Positions 35,361-42,488 of a stretch of DNA of 64,000 bases are shown here, one piece after another. This stretch comes from a bacterium (lineage in GTDB: Bacteria; Cyanobacteriota; Sericytochromatia; S15B-MN24; UBA4093), in NCBI GenBank assembly GCA_017744355.1, contig JAGIBK010000006.1, positions 1 through 64,000 on the forward strand. The letters are read 5' to 3'. A program made the translations under genes and the position numbers. Each line of letters opens with the position of its first letter. Positions within the stretch are counted from its first letter, which is position 1. The notes under the pieces are model-generated. The model saw only the letters and a list, made by a program, of their open reading frames with translations, was not told the origin of the DNA and did no database searches.

Positions 35361-36134
35361 ATGGATATCCTTGCCTACAACCGTGACGCCTGGGACCGCC
35401 AGGTCGCCAATGGCAACCAGTGGACGCGCCCCGTCTCTTCCGAGGAAATCGCCCGCGCCCGGCGCGGGGATTGGCAGATCGTCCTGACCCCCCAGAAGCC
35501 CGTTCCCCGCGACTGGTTTCCGCCGCTCGAAGGGGCTCGCGTCCTCGCGCTGGCCTCGGGCGGGGGGCAGCAGGGCCCGCTCCTGGCGGCGGCCGGCGCG
35601 CAGGTCACCGTCTTCGACAACTCACCGGCCCAGCTCGCGCAGGACCGCATGGTGGCCGAGCGCGACGGGCTTGCGATCGCAACCGTCCAGGGGGATATGC
35701 GCGACCTCTCCTGCTTCGAGGACGCCTCCTTCGACTTCATCGTCCACCCGTGCTCCAACTGCTTCGCCCCGGAGATCCAGCCGGTCTGGAACGAGGCTTA
35801 CCGGGTGCTGCGCCGCGGCGGGACGATGATCGCGGGGATCGTGAATCCCGTCGTGTTCGCGCTCGATCCCGAGCTCAGCGAGCAGGGCGTCGCCCAGTTC
35901 AAGTACCGGATTCCCTACTCAGATCTCGAAAGCCTCAGTGAGGAGGAGCGCCGTCGGTACACCGACCCGGGCGAACCGCTCGCCTTCGGCCATTCGCTCG
36001 ACGATCAGATCGGCGGACAAATCCGCGCGGGCTTCGCGCTGACCGGCTTCTACGAAGACAGCTGGGATACGGAGCCCGAACCGATTCACCGGTTCATGGC
36101 CTGCTACATCGCCACGCGCGCCATTAAACTCTGA
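35361..36134 (+). CDS. Class I SAM-dependent methyltransferase
   Basis: A 257-residue methyltransferase: the SAM-binding motif I is [21 protein letters not shown], motif [13 protein letters not shown], then [21 protein letters not shown] (post-II and motif III). N-terminal [15 protein letters not shown] is typical of a widespread small-molecule methyltransferase group of unknown substrate. A GGAGG precedes the ATG. It is separated from the protease by the terminator-like stem, and converges on pabC. Confidence 0.85.
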   Translation: MDILAYNRDAWDRQVANGNQWTRPVSSEEIARARRGDWQIVLTPQKPVPRDWFPPLEGARVLALASGGGQQGPLLAAAGAQVTVFDNSPAQLAQDRMVAERDGLAIATVQGDMRDLSCFEDASFDFIVHPCSNCFAPEIQPVWNEAYRVLRRGGTMIAGIVNPVVFALDPELSEQGVAQFKYRIPYSDLESLSEEERRRYTDPGEPLAFGHSLDDQIGGQIRAGFALTGFYEDSWDTEPEPIHRFMACYIATRAIKL

Positions 36135-36149
36135 AGGCACCCGGCTTAC

Positions 36150-36971
36150 TTAGCGGGCTCGGAAGAGGTCGGCAAAGGCCTCGCGCAGGCGCAGGCCCCA
36201 GCCGTCCGGCGCGATCGCAGGCAGCATGCGCCCATCGAGGCGCCGCACGGGCATGGCCCCCATGAGGGCGTTGGTCAGAAAGACCTCGCGCGCTTGAGAT
36301 AAGTGCGCGGCGCGAAGGGGGGCCTCCTGCACCGTCGCGCCCTCATCGCGCAGACGCGCAATCGCCCAGGCGCGCCCAACCCCCGCGAGGGGGCCCGCGC
36401 TCAGGGGCGGCGTGACGACCGTGCCGTCTGGAAGCACCACGAAGACGTTGCCGGTCGTCGCCTCGACCACGCGCCCGCCGGCATCCAGCCAGAGCGCGTC
36501 GTGATGGCCTGCCGCCCGCGCGCGATCGCGCGCCAAGAGATGCGGCAAGTAACCGATGGTCTTGAGGCCCGCCAGCGGAAAGCTCCCGCCCGGATGGCCC
36601 GAGACGACGCACAGGTCATAGGGGGGTGCCGGCAGGGCGTAGGGCTGGGCGGTCGCAAGCAACGTACTGCCCTCGCCGAGCAAGGCGGCCCCTCGGGTCA
36701 AGGTCACGCGCACCCGCGCGTCGGCGAAGCCCTCGGCAGCGAGCAATGCTTCGAGGTCCCTAGCAATCGCGGCCCGCTCGCGCCGCACCGGTAGGCCGAG
36801 GCGCACGGCCCCCGAAAAGAGCCGGTCGAGATGGCGCTCCAAGAGGGGCATGTGGCCATCCAGCGCCCGGATCGTCTCGAAGAGGCCGTACCCGTAGAGC
36901 AAGCCCTCGTCGAGGGCCGAAAGGCGGGCATCCTGGCCGTCGAGCAGCTCTCCGTTCAGAACGACACGCAT
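36150..36971 (-). CDS. pabC: Aminodeoxychorismate lyase (class IV aminotransferase fold)
   Basis: A 273-residue PLP enzyme of fold type IV. LSALDEGLLYGYGLFETIRAL is the N-terminal signature; the PLP lysine is in LKTIGYLPH (about residue 135); WLDAGGRVVEATTGNVFVVL is the class IV signature with the catalytic Glu-Ala-Thr region. It releases pyruvate from 4-amino-4-deoxychorismate to give p-aminobenzoate for folate. Immediately downstream of pabB with a 16-bp overlap, which favours PabC over a branched-chain or D-amino acid aminotransferase. Confidence 0.88.
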   Translation of the reverse strand: MRVVLNGELLDGQDARLSALDEGLLYGYGLFETIRALDGHMPLLERHLDRLFSGAVRLGLPVRRERAAIARDLEALLAAEGFADARVRVTLTRGAALLGEGSTLLATAQPYALPAPPYDLCVVSGHPGGSFPLAGLKTIGYLPHLLARDRARAAGHHDALWLDAGGRVVEATTGNVFVVLPDGTVVTPPLSAGPLAGVGRAWAIARLRDEGATVQEAPLRAAHLSQAREVFLTNALMGAMPVRRLDGRMLPAIAPDGWGLRLREAFADLFRAR

Positions 36972-38347
36972 GCGATAGGTACCTCCAGCGAGCGGAAGAA
37001 GGCCGCCGCCTTGTCGAGCGTCTCCTGGTACTCCGCATCGGGATCCGAATCCGCCACGATGCCTCCGCCCACCTGGACGTACACCCGGTCGGGGTAGGCC
37101 ACCGCCGTGCGAATCGCGATGTTCAGATCCAGATCCCCGTTGCGGCCCAGGTAACCGATGGCCCCGGTGTACACCCCGCGCCGGGTGGGCTCCAGCCCCT
37201 CCAGGATCTCCATGGCCCGGATCTTGGGAGCCCCCGTGATCGAGCCCCCGGGGAAGGTGGCGGCGAGCAAGGCGGCCACATCCCGGCCCGGAGCCAAGCG
37301 GCCCTCCACCGTCGAGACCATGTGCCAGACGGTCGGATGAGCCTCGAGCGTGAATCGGTCGCTGACCCGGACCGAGCCGAGGCGGCAAACCCTGCCCAGG
37401 TCGTTGCGCTCCAGGTCCACGATCATCAGGTGCTCGGCGCGGTCCTTGAGGCTGTGGCGCAACTCGTCGGCAAGGCGCGCGTCCTCGTCGGGGGTGCGGC
37501 CCCTCGGGCGCGTCCCCTTGATGGGGGCCGTCTCGACGCGATCGCCCCGCACCTCCAAGAAGCGTTCGGGCGAAACGCTCACAATGGCGGCCTCGCCGGC
37601 ATTGAAGTACGCGGCGAAGGGCGCAGGGTTCTGCGCGCGCAGGCGCTCGAACCAGGCGTAGGCGTCGCCCTCGACGGGGATCTCGAAGCGCTGAGAGAGA
37701 TTGGCCTGGTAGATGTCGCCGGCCGCGATGTGTTCGAGCACGCTCGCGAGCGCCTCGCGGTAGGCCTCGCGCGAGAAGGTCGAGCGCGGCTCCCCCAGGG
37801 CGCGGGCGCTCTCGCACGCGGGTTGCGCGGGCAAATCAGCGAGGAAGCGCTCCCAGTGCGCACGCTTGGCTGCGATCACTTCAAGCCCTTCGCCGGGTGC
37901 CGGCGAGACGCAGAGCAGCGCAGGGCCCTCGACGGGCACGGCCACGACCACGTCGTAAAAGCCCCAGCGCATCTCGGGCAGGCCCAGATCGTCGAGGGCG
38001 AGGCGCGGCAAGCGCTCGAGCTGCCAGCCCAGGTCGTAGCTCAGGTACCCCACGGCCCCACCCCAGAAGGGCGGCGCCTCCTCGACACCCGCCAGGCGCC
38101 ACCGGTCGAGCTGCTCCTGCAAGGCTTCGAGGGGGTGTCCCTGCCAGGTCCGCTCGCTCGCGTCCTCGACGAGGGTGAGGCGATCGCCGCGACTGGTGAG
38201 GAGCGCGCGGGGCGAGAACCCGATGAAATGCCAGCCATCCGGCGCCTCCCCGCTATCGAGGATGAAGCCATGGGGCTGACGCGCCGCATAGGCGCGGATG
38301 CGGGCGAGATCGAGGCCAAGAGGCAGAGGCGCGACGATGGTGGACAT
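36956..38347 (-). CDS. pabB: Aminodeoxychorismate synthase component I
   Basis: A 463-residue chorismate-binding enzyme. GGAVGYLSYDLG, the IAAGDIYQANLSQRF block, PIKGTRPRG (about residue 275, with Lys as in PabB, where anthranilate synthase has PIAGT), DLERNDLGRVC, and FPGGSITGAPKIRAMEIL are all present. It aminates chorismate with ammonia from the glutaminase PabA, which is not encoded nearby. AGGAG lies 4 bases before the ATG at 38347. Confidence 0.93.
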   Translation of the reverse strand: MSTIVAPLPLGLDLARIRAYAARQPHGFILDSGEAPDGWHFIGFSPRALLTSRGDRLTLVEDASERTWQGHPLEALQEQLDRWRLAGVEEAPPFWGGAVGYLSYDLGWQLERLPRLALDDLGLPEMRWGFYDVVVAVPVEGPALLCVSPAPGEGLEVIAAKRAHWERFLADLPAQPACESARALGEPRSTFSREAYREALASVLEHIAAGDIYQANLSQRFEIPVEGDAYAWFERLRAQNPAPFAAYFNAGEAAIVSVSPERFLEVRGDRVETAPIKGTRPRGRTPDEDARLADELRHSLKDRAEHLMIVDLERNDLGRVCRLGSVRVSDRFTLEAHPTVWHMVSTVEGRLAPGRDVAALLAATFPGGSITGAPKIRAMEILEGLEPTRRGVYTGAIGYLGRNGDLDLNIAIRTAVAYPDRVYVQVGGGIVADSDPDAEYQETLDKAAAFFRSLEVPIACVSF

Positions 38348-38398
38348 GGGCTCCTGCCCGAGGACCGGGCGGGGTCGGCAGGGGAAAGCGTATGCTTC

Positions 38399-38503
38399 CT
38401 AGTGTATCACCACCGCTCGTGCAGGGGCTGGCTGGGCCGCTCCGCGCGCGGCGCAGCCGACGAGCGAGAGCATCAGGGCGAACAGGACGATCAGGCGGAG
38501 CAT
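38399..38503 (-). CDS. Micro-lipoprotein, 34 residues
   Basis: A 34-codon gene on the - strand with GAGGAGG just before the ATG and a complete lipoprotein signal: two basic/hydrophobic turns (MLRLIVLFALMLSLVGC) with the lipidated Cys at residue 17, leaving a mature peptide of only 18 residues rich in Ala and Pro. It begins 9 bp after the stop of the 238-residue lipoprotein gene and is the last gene of a three-gene lipoprotein operon. Such lipopeptides exist as entericidin- or Lpp-like small proteins or as lysis peptides; I cannot assign a role. Confidence 0.65.
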   Translation of the reverse strand: MLRLIVLFALMLSLVGCAARGAAQPAPARAVVIH

Positions 38504-38512
38504 GACGCCTCC

Positions 38513-39229
38513 TCAAGGTAGTTCGAGCGACACAGTCGAGGTCACGCGCCGATCCGCGAGCAAGCTCGCGGTGGCGACCTGGGTGCGGGTCAGGGTTTGG
38601 TTGCCATGGGTCGCCGTGACCGTGACCGAGGTCGTGCTGATGGCTCCCAGAGGGGCCGGCACGTTCTCCCAGGTAAAGGTCCGATTGGACTTGGCCACCT
38701 CGGACGGCAAGGATGCCGTGGTGCCGTCGGGTGCCGCAAGATCCGCCGTGAGCCGTCCAAACTGCCATCCCTTGCCGACGCTCGTGACGACCCGGATCCG
38801 CCACTGCCCGACCGGCGTGGGCGAAAGGGTGAGCGGCGGGATTAAGACACGGCTCATCTGATTCGGGAAAACGGTGAAGGCAGAAGAGGTCGCGCTGCCG
38901 ATGGCGATCGCCATCCCCGGATCCAAATAGGCGTCGAAACGGGCGAGATAGGCACCCGGCGGCAGGTGCAGTGCCTCGAAGGCGAAAGTCGCCCCACCGC
39001 TCGAAAGTCGCAGGGCCTCGGCCCCGAAGACCCGCGAATGGAGCGCCTGAGCGTTGCTCGAAGAAAACGTCACCTTGAGGGCCCCGATCTGATCGGCCCG
39101 GTACTGGACCCGGCGTCCGGGGTCGCCGTACAACTGCACGACCCCGAGCCCGGTGGGCGCCAGAGGCGCGGCGCAGCCCGCGAGCGCGGCGAGGCTCACC
39201 CCCGCCGCCAGGCTGCGCCAGCCTCTCAC
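38513..39229 (-). CDS. Beta-rich lipoprotein of unknown function
   Basis: A 238-residue lipoprotein: lipobox LAGC, Cys19. The mature part is beta-strand rich (VQYRADQIGALKVTFSS, LHLPPGAYLARFDAYLD, AFTVFPNQMSRVLIPPLTLSPTPVG) and resembles the neighbouring lipoprotein, sharing the pattern of an intake of the form AYLDPGMAIAIGSATSSAFTV with its AFLDAGLATAIGESVSTPFSV, so they are paralogs. Start is GTG, 2 bp after the previous stop. Probably at the outer membrane or surface. Confidence 0.7.
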   Translation of the reverse strand: MRGWRSLAAGVSLAALAGCAAPLAPTGLGVVQLYGDPGRRVQYRADQIGALKVTFSSSNAQALHSRVFGAEALRLSSGGATFAFEALHLPPGAYLARFDAYLDPGMAIAIGSATSSAFTVFPNQMSRVLIPPLTLSPTPVGQWRIRVVTSVGKGWQFGRLTADLAAPDGTTASLPSEVAKSNRTFTWENVPAPLGAISTTSVTVTATHGNQTLTRTQVATASLLADRRVTSTVSLELP

Positions 39230-39231
39230 GC

Positions 39232-39747
39232 CTAGCGGATCACCACCCCCGGCGCGGGGGTGTCCACGATGGTGACGCTACCGCTCGCGCCGCCGACCGG
39301 CGTCGCCGCGAGGACCAGGTTGGGCATGCCGACGCTGGTGGCGGCGGGGCCCACGCTCACGCTGAAGGGCGTCGAGACACTCTCGCCGATGGCCGTCGCA
39401 AGGCCCGCGTCGAGGAAGGCCTCGACCTTGGCGGTATAGCTGAAGCTGGGATGAGCGCCGTCCTTGACCTTCAGGTTGTCGACGGTGAAGGAGAAGGCGT
39501 TGCCCGTCATATGACTGGCGAGCGCTGCCCCGGTGAAGCTCGCCTGGGCGATCTGGACGTTGTCGCCCACCTCGGTGACGGTCACGCGGATCGCCTGGAT
39601 GTCGCCCGTGAGGAACTGGACGCTGCGCGCGTCCTGGGCAGCGAGCGAAAGCCGCGCGCTGCCGTATTGAATCTGGCTATCGAGCGAGGGAGCGCTGCAT
39701 GCCGTGAGGCATACGAGCGCCGCCACTGCCCCCAAACGCTTTATCAC
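39232..39747 (-). CDS. Beta-rich lipoprotein of unknown function
   Basis: A 171-residue lipoprotein: lipobox LTAC, Cys17. I place the start at the GTG at 39747, which gives a proper signal peptide (VIKRLGAVAALVCLTAC) and follows AGGAGA; a longer frame adds 18 polar residues that would spoil it. The mature domain is a beta sandwich of about 150 residues, paralogous to the next gene in the segment around AFLDAGLATAIGES. It is the first gene of the three-lipoprotein operon. Confidence 0.7.
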   Translation of the reverse strand: MIKRLGAVAALVCLTACSAPSLDSQIQYGSARLSLAAQDARSVQFLTGDIQAIRVTVTEVGDNVQIAQASFTGAALASHMTGNAFSFTVDNLKVKDGAHPSFSYTAKVEAFLDAGLATAIGESVSTPFSVSVGPAATSVGMPNLVLAATPVGGASGSVTIVDTPAPGVVIR

Positions 39748-39814
39748 CGGTCGTTCTCTCCTCTTGCGAAGGCCGGAGCCGGCGCCTTTACAACTTGACA
39801 CCCGTCCGCATCGG

Positions 39815-39826
39815 CCGTGGTAAGAT
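39815..39826 (+). promoter_or_regulatory. Candidate extended -10 for the response regulator gene
   Basis: TGGTAAGAT (39818-39826) is an extended -10 element. TTGACA lies upstream at 39795-39800 but at 20 bp, which is too far for a normal pair, so the extended -10 may act alone. Confidence 0.35.
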
Positions 39827-39944
39827 TAGGACGCGGTTCTAAACGCAAAATTAATCCCAGATGACGCAAATTTAAAAATCCGACCGGCGATTGCTTCAAG
39901 CTAAACGGCATGGCGCCGCGCGTCCGGACAAAGAAAGGCAGGAG

Positions 39945-40628
39945 ATGAAAGCGAGCAGTAAGGGGCGCATCCTCATCGTGGAGGACGCCCCCGACATCGC
40001 GGCTCTCTTAAACGCGCGGCTCGAAGCGGAAGGCTTCGAGGTCCGGGTCGAAATGGAGGGGAACGCCGGGCTCTCGGCAGCTCGCCAGGTCCAGCCGGAC
40101 CTCATCATTCTCGATCGCACCCTGCCCGGGCTGGACGGCATCGAGATCTGCCGGCGCGTGCGCCAGACCTCGGACGTGCCCATCCTGATGCTGACCGCGC
40201 ACGGTGAGACCCCCGCGCGGATCGAGGGGCTCAACAGCGGCGCAAGCGATTACCTGCCCAAACCGTTCGATCTCGAAGAGCTCGTGGCGCGCGTCAATGC
40301 CCAGCTCCGCCATCGGCGGCCCACGGTGCGCACCCGCTTCGAGGTGGCCGACCTCAGCCTCGATCTCGACACGCGAGAGGTGATGCGCGGTGGCACGCCC
40401 ATCACCCTGACCCCCAAGGAGTTCGACCTCCTCAGCTGCCTGATCCAGAACCCCTACAAGGTCGTGCACCGCGAGCGAATCATCGAGGCGGTGTGGGGCT
40501 TCGACTTCGAGGGCGAAGCGAACATCCTCGAGGTCTACGTCAGCCACCTGCGCCACAAGATCGAGCTCCCCGGCGCTCCGAAGCTGCTGCATACGGTGCG
40601 CGGGGTCGGCTACGTCCTCAAGGAGTAA
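39945..40628 (+). CDS. OmpR-family response regulator
   Basis: A 227-residue regulator: receiver domain with acidic pocket Glu13-Asp14, phosphoacceptor Asp57 in LIILDRTLPG, Thr84 and Lys106 in YLPKPFD; OmpR/PhoB winged-helix domain with TPKEFDLLSCLIQNP, HRERIIEAVWG, VSHLRHKIE and HTVRGVGYVL. It would dimerise on phosphorylation and bind tandem repeats. No histidine kinase gene is next to it, so it is an orphan here. The ATG at 39945 fits AAAGG 6 bases upstream. The last codons are copied imperfectly 55 bp downstream. Confidence 0.93.
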   Translation: MKASSKGRILIVEDAPDIAALLNARLEAEGFEVRVEMEGNAGLSAARQVQPDLIILDRTLPGLDGIEICRRVRQTSDVPILMLTAHGETPARIEGLNSGASDYLPKPFDLEELVARVNAQLRHRRPTVRTRFEVADLSLDLDTREVMRGGTPITLTPKEFDLLSCLIQNPYKVVHRERIIEAVWGFDFEGEANILEVYVSHLRHKIELPGAPKLLHTVRGVGYVLKE

Positions 40629-40708
40629 GCGCAGGGCCGGGTAATCCTAGCGGCGCTGGGTCGGCTACATCCTCAAGAAATAAGCGCGGAGCCGGGTAAA
40701 GCTACCGG
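40603..40708 (+). repeat. Imperfect tandem duplication of the regulator 3' end
   Basis: Bases 40603-40653 (last codons, stop and 26 bp of trailer) are repeated at 40658-40708 with about 43 of 51 matches, a period of 55 bp. The second copy would read GYILKK then TAA, matching GYVLKE then TAA. It ends against the stop of the ABC permease gene. The second copy also holds a GAGCCGG/CCGGCTC hairpin. Confidence 0.8.
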
Positions 40709-41493
40709 CTCTGCTTCCAGCGCACCAGGATCGCCTCGCGCTGGAAGAGGCGCACCGCGATCGCAAGGGCCGCAAGCCCTCCCGCCATCACGAAGCCGAA
40801 GGCGCCGAGCACCGCCGAGAGCCCGAAGGAAAGCCCCCCGCCCACCTGGGACACGAACAGGACGATCAAGGGAACGATGAGGGTCCCGCCGATCTGGTTG
40901 GCGGTGCGCACGTCGTTGACCCGCGACGAGAGGATGACGAGCAGCATGACCGTGAAGAAGGTCATGGCCGGCGCCAAGAGGATCATCCCCGAGAGCCAGA
41001 GGGGCGAGAGCAGAGTGGCCGCAAGGACCCGTGGGGTCGTGAGGGCGTAGCCCACCGCGAGGGTCACCAGCCAAGGCACCCAGACCAGCGCCACCCCGGG
41101 CAAGGCGGCCGCGAGGGCCTTGCCGAGGAGCAATTCGGCGGTGCTGATGGGGGTCGCGAGCAAGGGCTCGAGCGTCCCTTCCTCCTTCTCGCCGACGATG
41201 GAGTAGGCCGCAAGGGCGCTCGGGATCGTCACGGGGAAGATCAGCCACATGAGGAAGAAGGGCGACAGCGCCGCGTACTGCGCGAGTTCGACCGGGCTCG
41301 CGCCCGCGAGCGACTCGGGGCGCAGGCGCACGGGCGGCATCTGCGAAGCGGCCCCCTCCAGCCCCGCCGCGTAGAGCGCGAGCAACGCGAGAAGGGTCAA
41401 GAGCACCAGCGGCACCCCCATGGTGCCGATCAGGCCCGGCCGCCGCAGCACGTCCTTCAGCTCTTTCTCGAAGACCACCCAGGCGCTAGTCAA
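40702..41493 (-). CDS. ABC-2 type transporter permease
   Basis: A 263-residue membrane protein with six predicted helices. VVFEKELKDVLRRPGLIGTMGVPLVLLTLLALLAL is the usual N-terminus of ABC-2 permeases; EKEEGTLEPLLATPISTAELLLGKALAAALPG is the cytoplasmic coupling region; a periplasmic loop of about 40 residues lies between helices 1 and 2. With the adjacent ATPase it forms a two-gene exporter. Substrate unknown. Confidence 0.87.
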   Translation of the reverse strand: MTSAWVVFEKELKDVLRRPGLIGTMGVPLVLLTLLALLALYAAGLEGAASQMPPVRLRPESLAGASPVELAQYAALSPFFLMWLIFPVTIPSALAAYSIVGEKEEGTLEPLLATPISTAELLLGKALAAALPGVALVWVPWLVTLAVGYALTTPRVLAATLLSPLWLSGMILLAPAMTFFTVMLLVILSSRVNDVRTANQIGGTLIVPLIVLFVSQVGGGLSFGLSAVLGAFGFVMAGGLAALAIAVRLFQREAILVRWKQSR

Positions 41494-42403
41494 GACGCAA
41501 ACTCCCCGTCAACGAAAGATAGACTTGCTCCAGCGAGGCCTTCTCCTCGCGGACGAAGAGGACCTCGCCGCCCGCCTCGACGACCGTCCGCACCAGCTGC
41601 GGGTTCTGGCGCACCGGGTCGGCGACCGAAACGACCAAGGCGCGATCGCGCCACTGCACCCCCTGCACGAAAGGCAGCTCGGCCACCCGGCGCAAGAGCG
41701 CGTCCTCGCGCCGCGCAAGCTCCAGGACGGTCTTCGCGCCGAAGCGGTTGCGGCGCAGGCTCTCGGGGGTATCCACCGCGATCAGCCGGCGCTTGAAAAC
41801 TCCGACGCGATCGCACAGGCGCTCGGCCTCGTCCAAATGGTGGGTGCACAGGAAGACCGTCCGCCCCTGGGCCTTGAGGCCCACGACGAAGTCCAGCACC
41901 AGGCGCGCAGCCTCGGGGTCCAGGCCCGAGGTCGGCTCGTCCAGAAAAACCAGGTCCGGGTCGTGGATGAGGGCGCGGGCGATCGCGATCTTCTGGCGCA
42001 TGCCCTTGGAGAAGCTGCCCACCGGCTCGTGGCGGCGCTCGTAGAGGCCGAGCACCTGCAGGTAGTGGCGAATGGCCTTCTCCGCCTCCTTGACCCCGTA
42101 CAGGCGCGCGTAGAAGCGCAGGTTGGCCTCGGCGGAGAGCTTGCGGTACAGGCTCGGGGTCTCGGTCAAAAGGCCGATGCGGCGCCGGATGGCCTGCCCC
42201 TCGGTCCTGACGTCGTGGCCGGCCACGGTGGCCGTCCCGCCGGTCGGGGCGATGAGGCCCGCGAGCATGCGCATGACGGTCGTCTTGCCCGCGCCGTTGG
42301 GCCCGAGGAAGCCGAAGACCTCGCCCGGCGCCACGGACAGCGTCAGGTCCTCGACGGCGGTGAAGCTTCCGAACTGGCGCGAAAGGTGACGGGTCTCGAT
42401 CAT
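41486..42403 (-). CDS. ABC transporter ATP-binding protein
   Basis: A 305-residue ATPase: Walker A GPNGAGKTT (residues 34-42), signature SFSKGMRQK (about 132), Walker B LVFLDEPT (about 155) and the switch His in CTHHLDEAERLCDRVG; a C-terminal extension of about 95 residues is typical of ABC-2 exporters. Overlaps the permease gene by 8 bp. The ATG at 42403 is 7 bases from a predicted -10, so the message may be leaderless; an in-frame extension would lack sense. Confidence 0.92.
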   Translation of the reverse strand: MIETRHLSRQFGSFTAVEDLTLSVAPGEVFGFLGPNGAGKTTVMRMLAGLIAPTGGTATVAGHDVRTEGQAIRRRIGLLTETPSLYRKLSAEANLRFYARLYGVKEAEKAIRHYLQVLGLYERRHEPVGSFSKGMRQKIAIARALIHDPDLVFLDEPTSGLDPEAARLVLDFVVGLKAQGRTVFLCTHHLDEAERLCDRVGVFKRRLIAVDTPESLRRNRFGAKTVLELARREDALLRRVAELPFVQGVQWRDRALVVSVADPVRQNPQLVRTVVEAGGEVLFVREEKASLEQVYLSLTGSLRLD

Positions 42404-42410
42404 GCTTGAC

Positions 42411-42439
42411 AGCGTAACGCGAGGCTCAGACGGTGGCAA
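42411..42439 (-). promoter_or_regulatory. Promoter of the ABC exporter operon, leaderless
   Basis: On the - strand TTGCCA (42434-42439), a 17-bp spacer and TACGCT (42411-42416), ending 7 bases before the ATG at 42403. No Shine-Dalgarno is visible. Confidence 0.5.
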
Positions 42440-42442
42440 GGG

Positions 42443-42472
42443 TTGAGAGGCAAGCCGGCAAGCGGGTATAAG
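42443..42472 (+). promoter_or_regulatory. Promoter of the propeller lipoprotein gene
   Basis: TTGAGA (42443-42448), an 18-bp spacer and TATAAG (42467-42472). Divergent to the exporter promoter and back-to-back with it. GGAGG at 42479-42483 precedes the ATG at 42489. Confidence 0.6.
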
Positions 42473-42488
42473 CCAACTGGAGGCTCTC

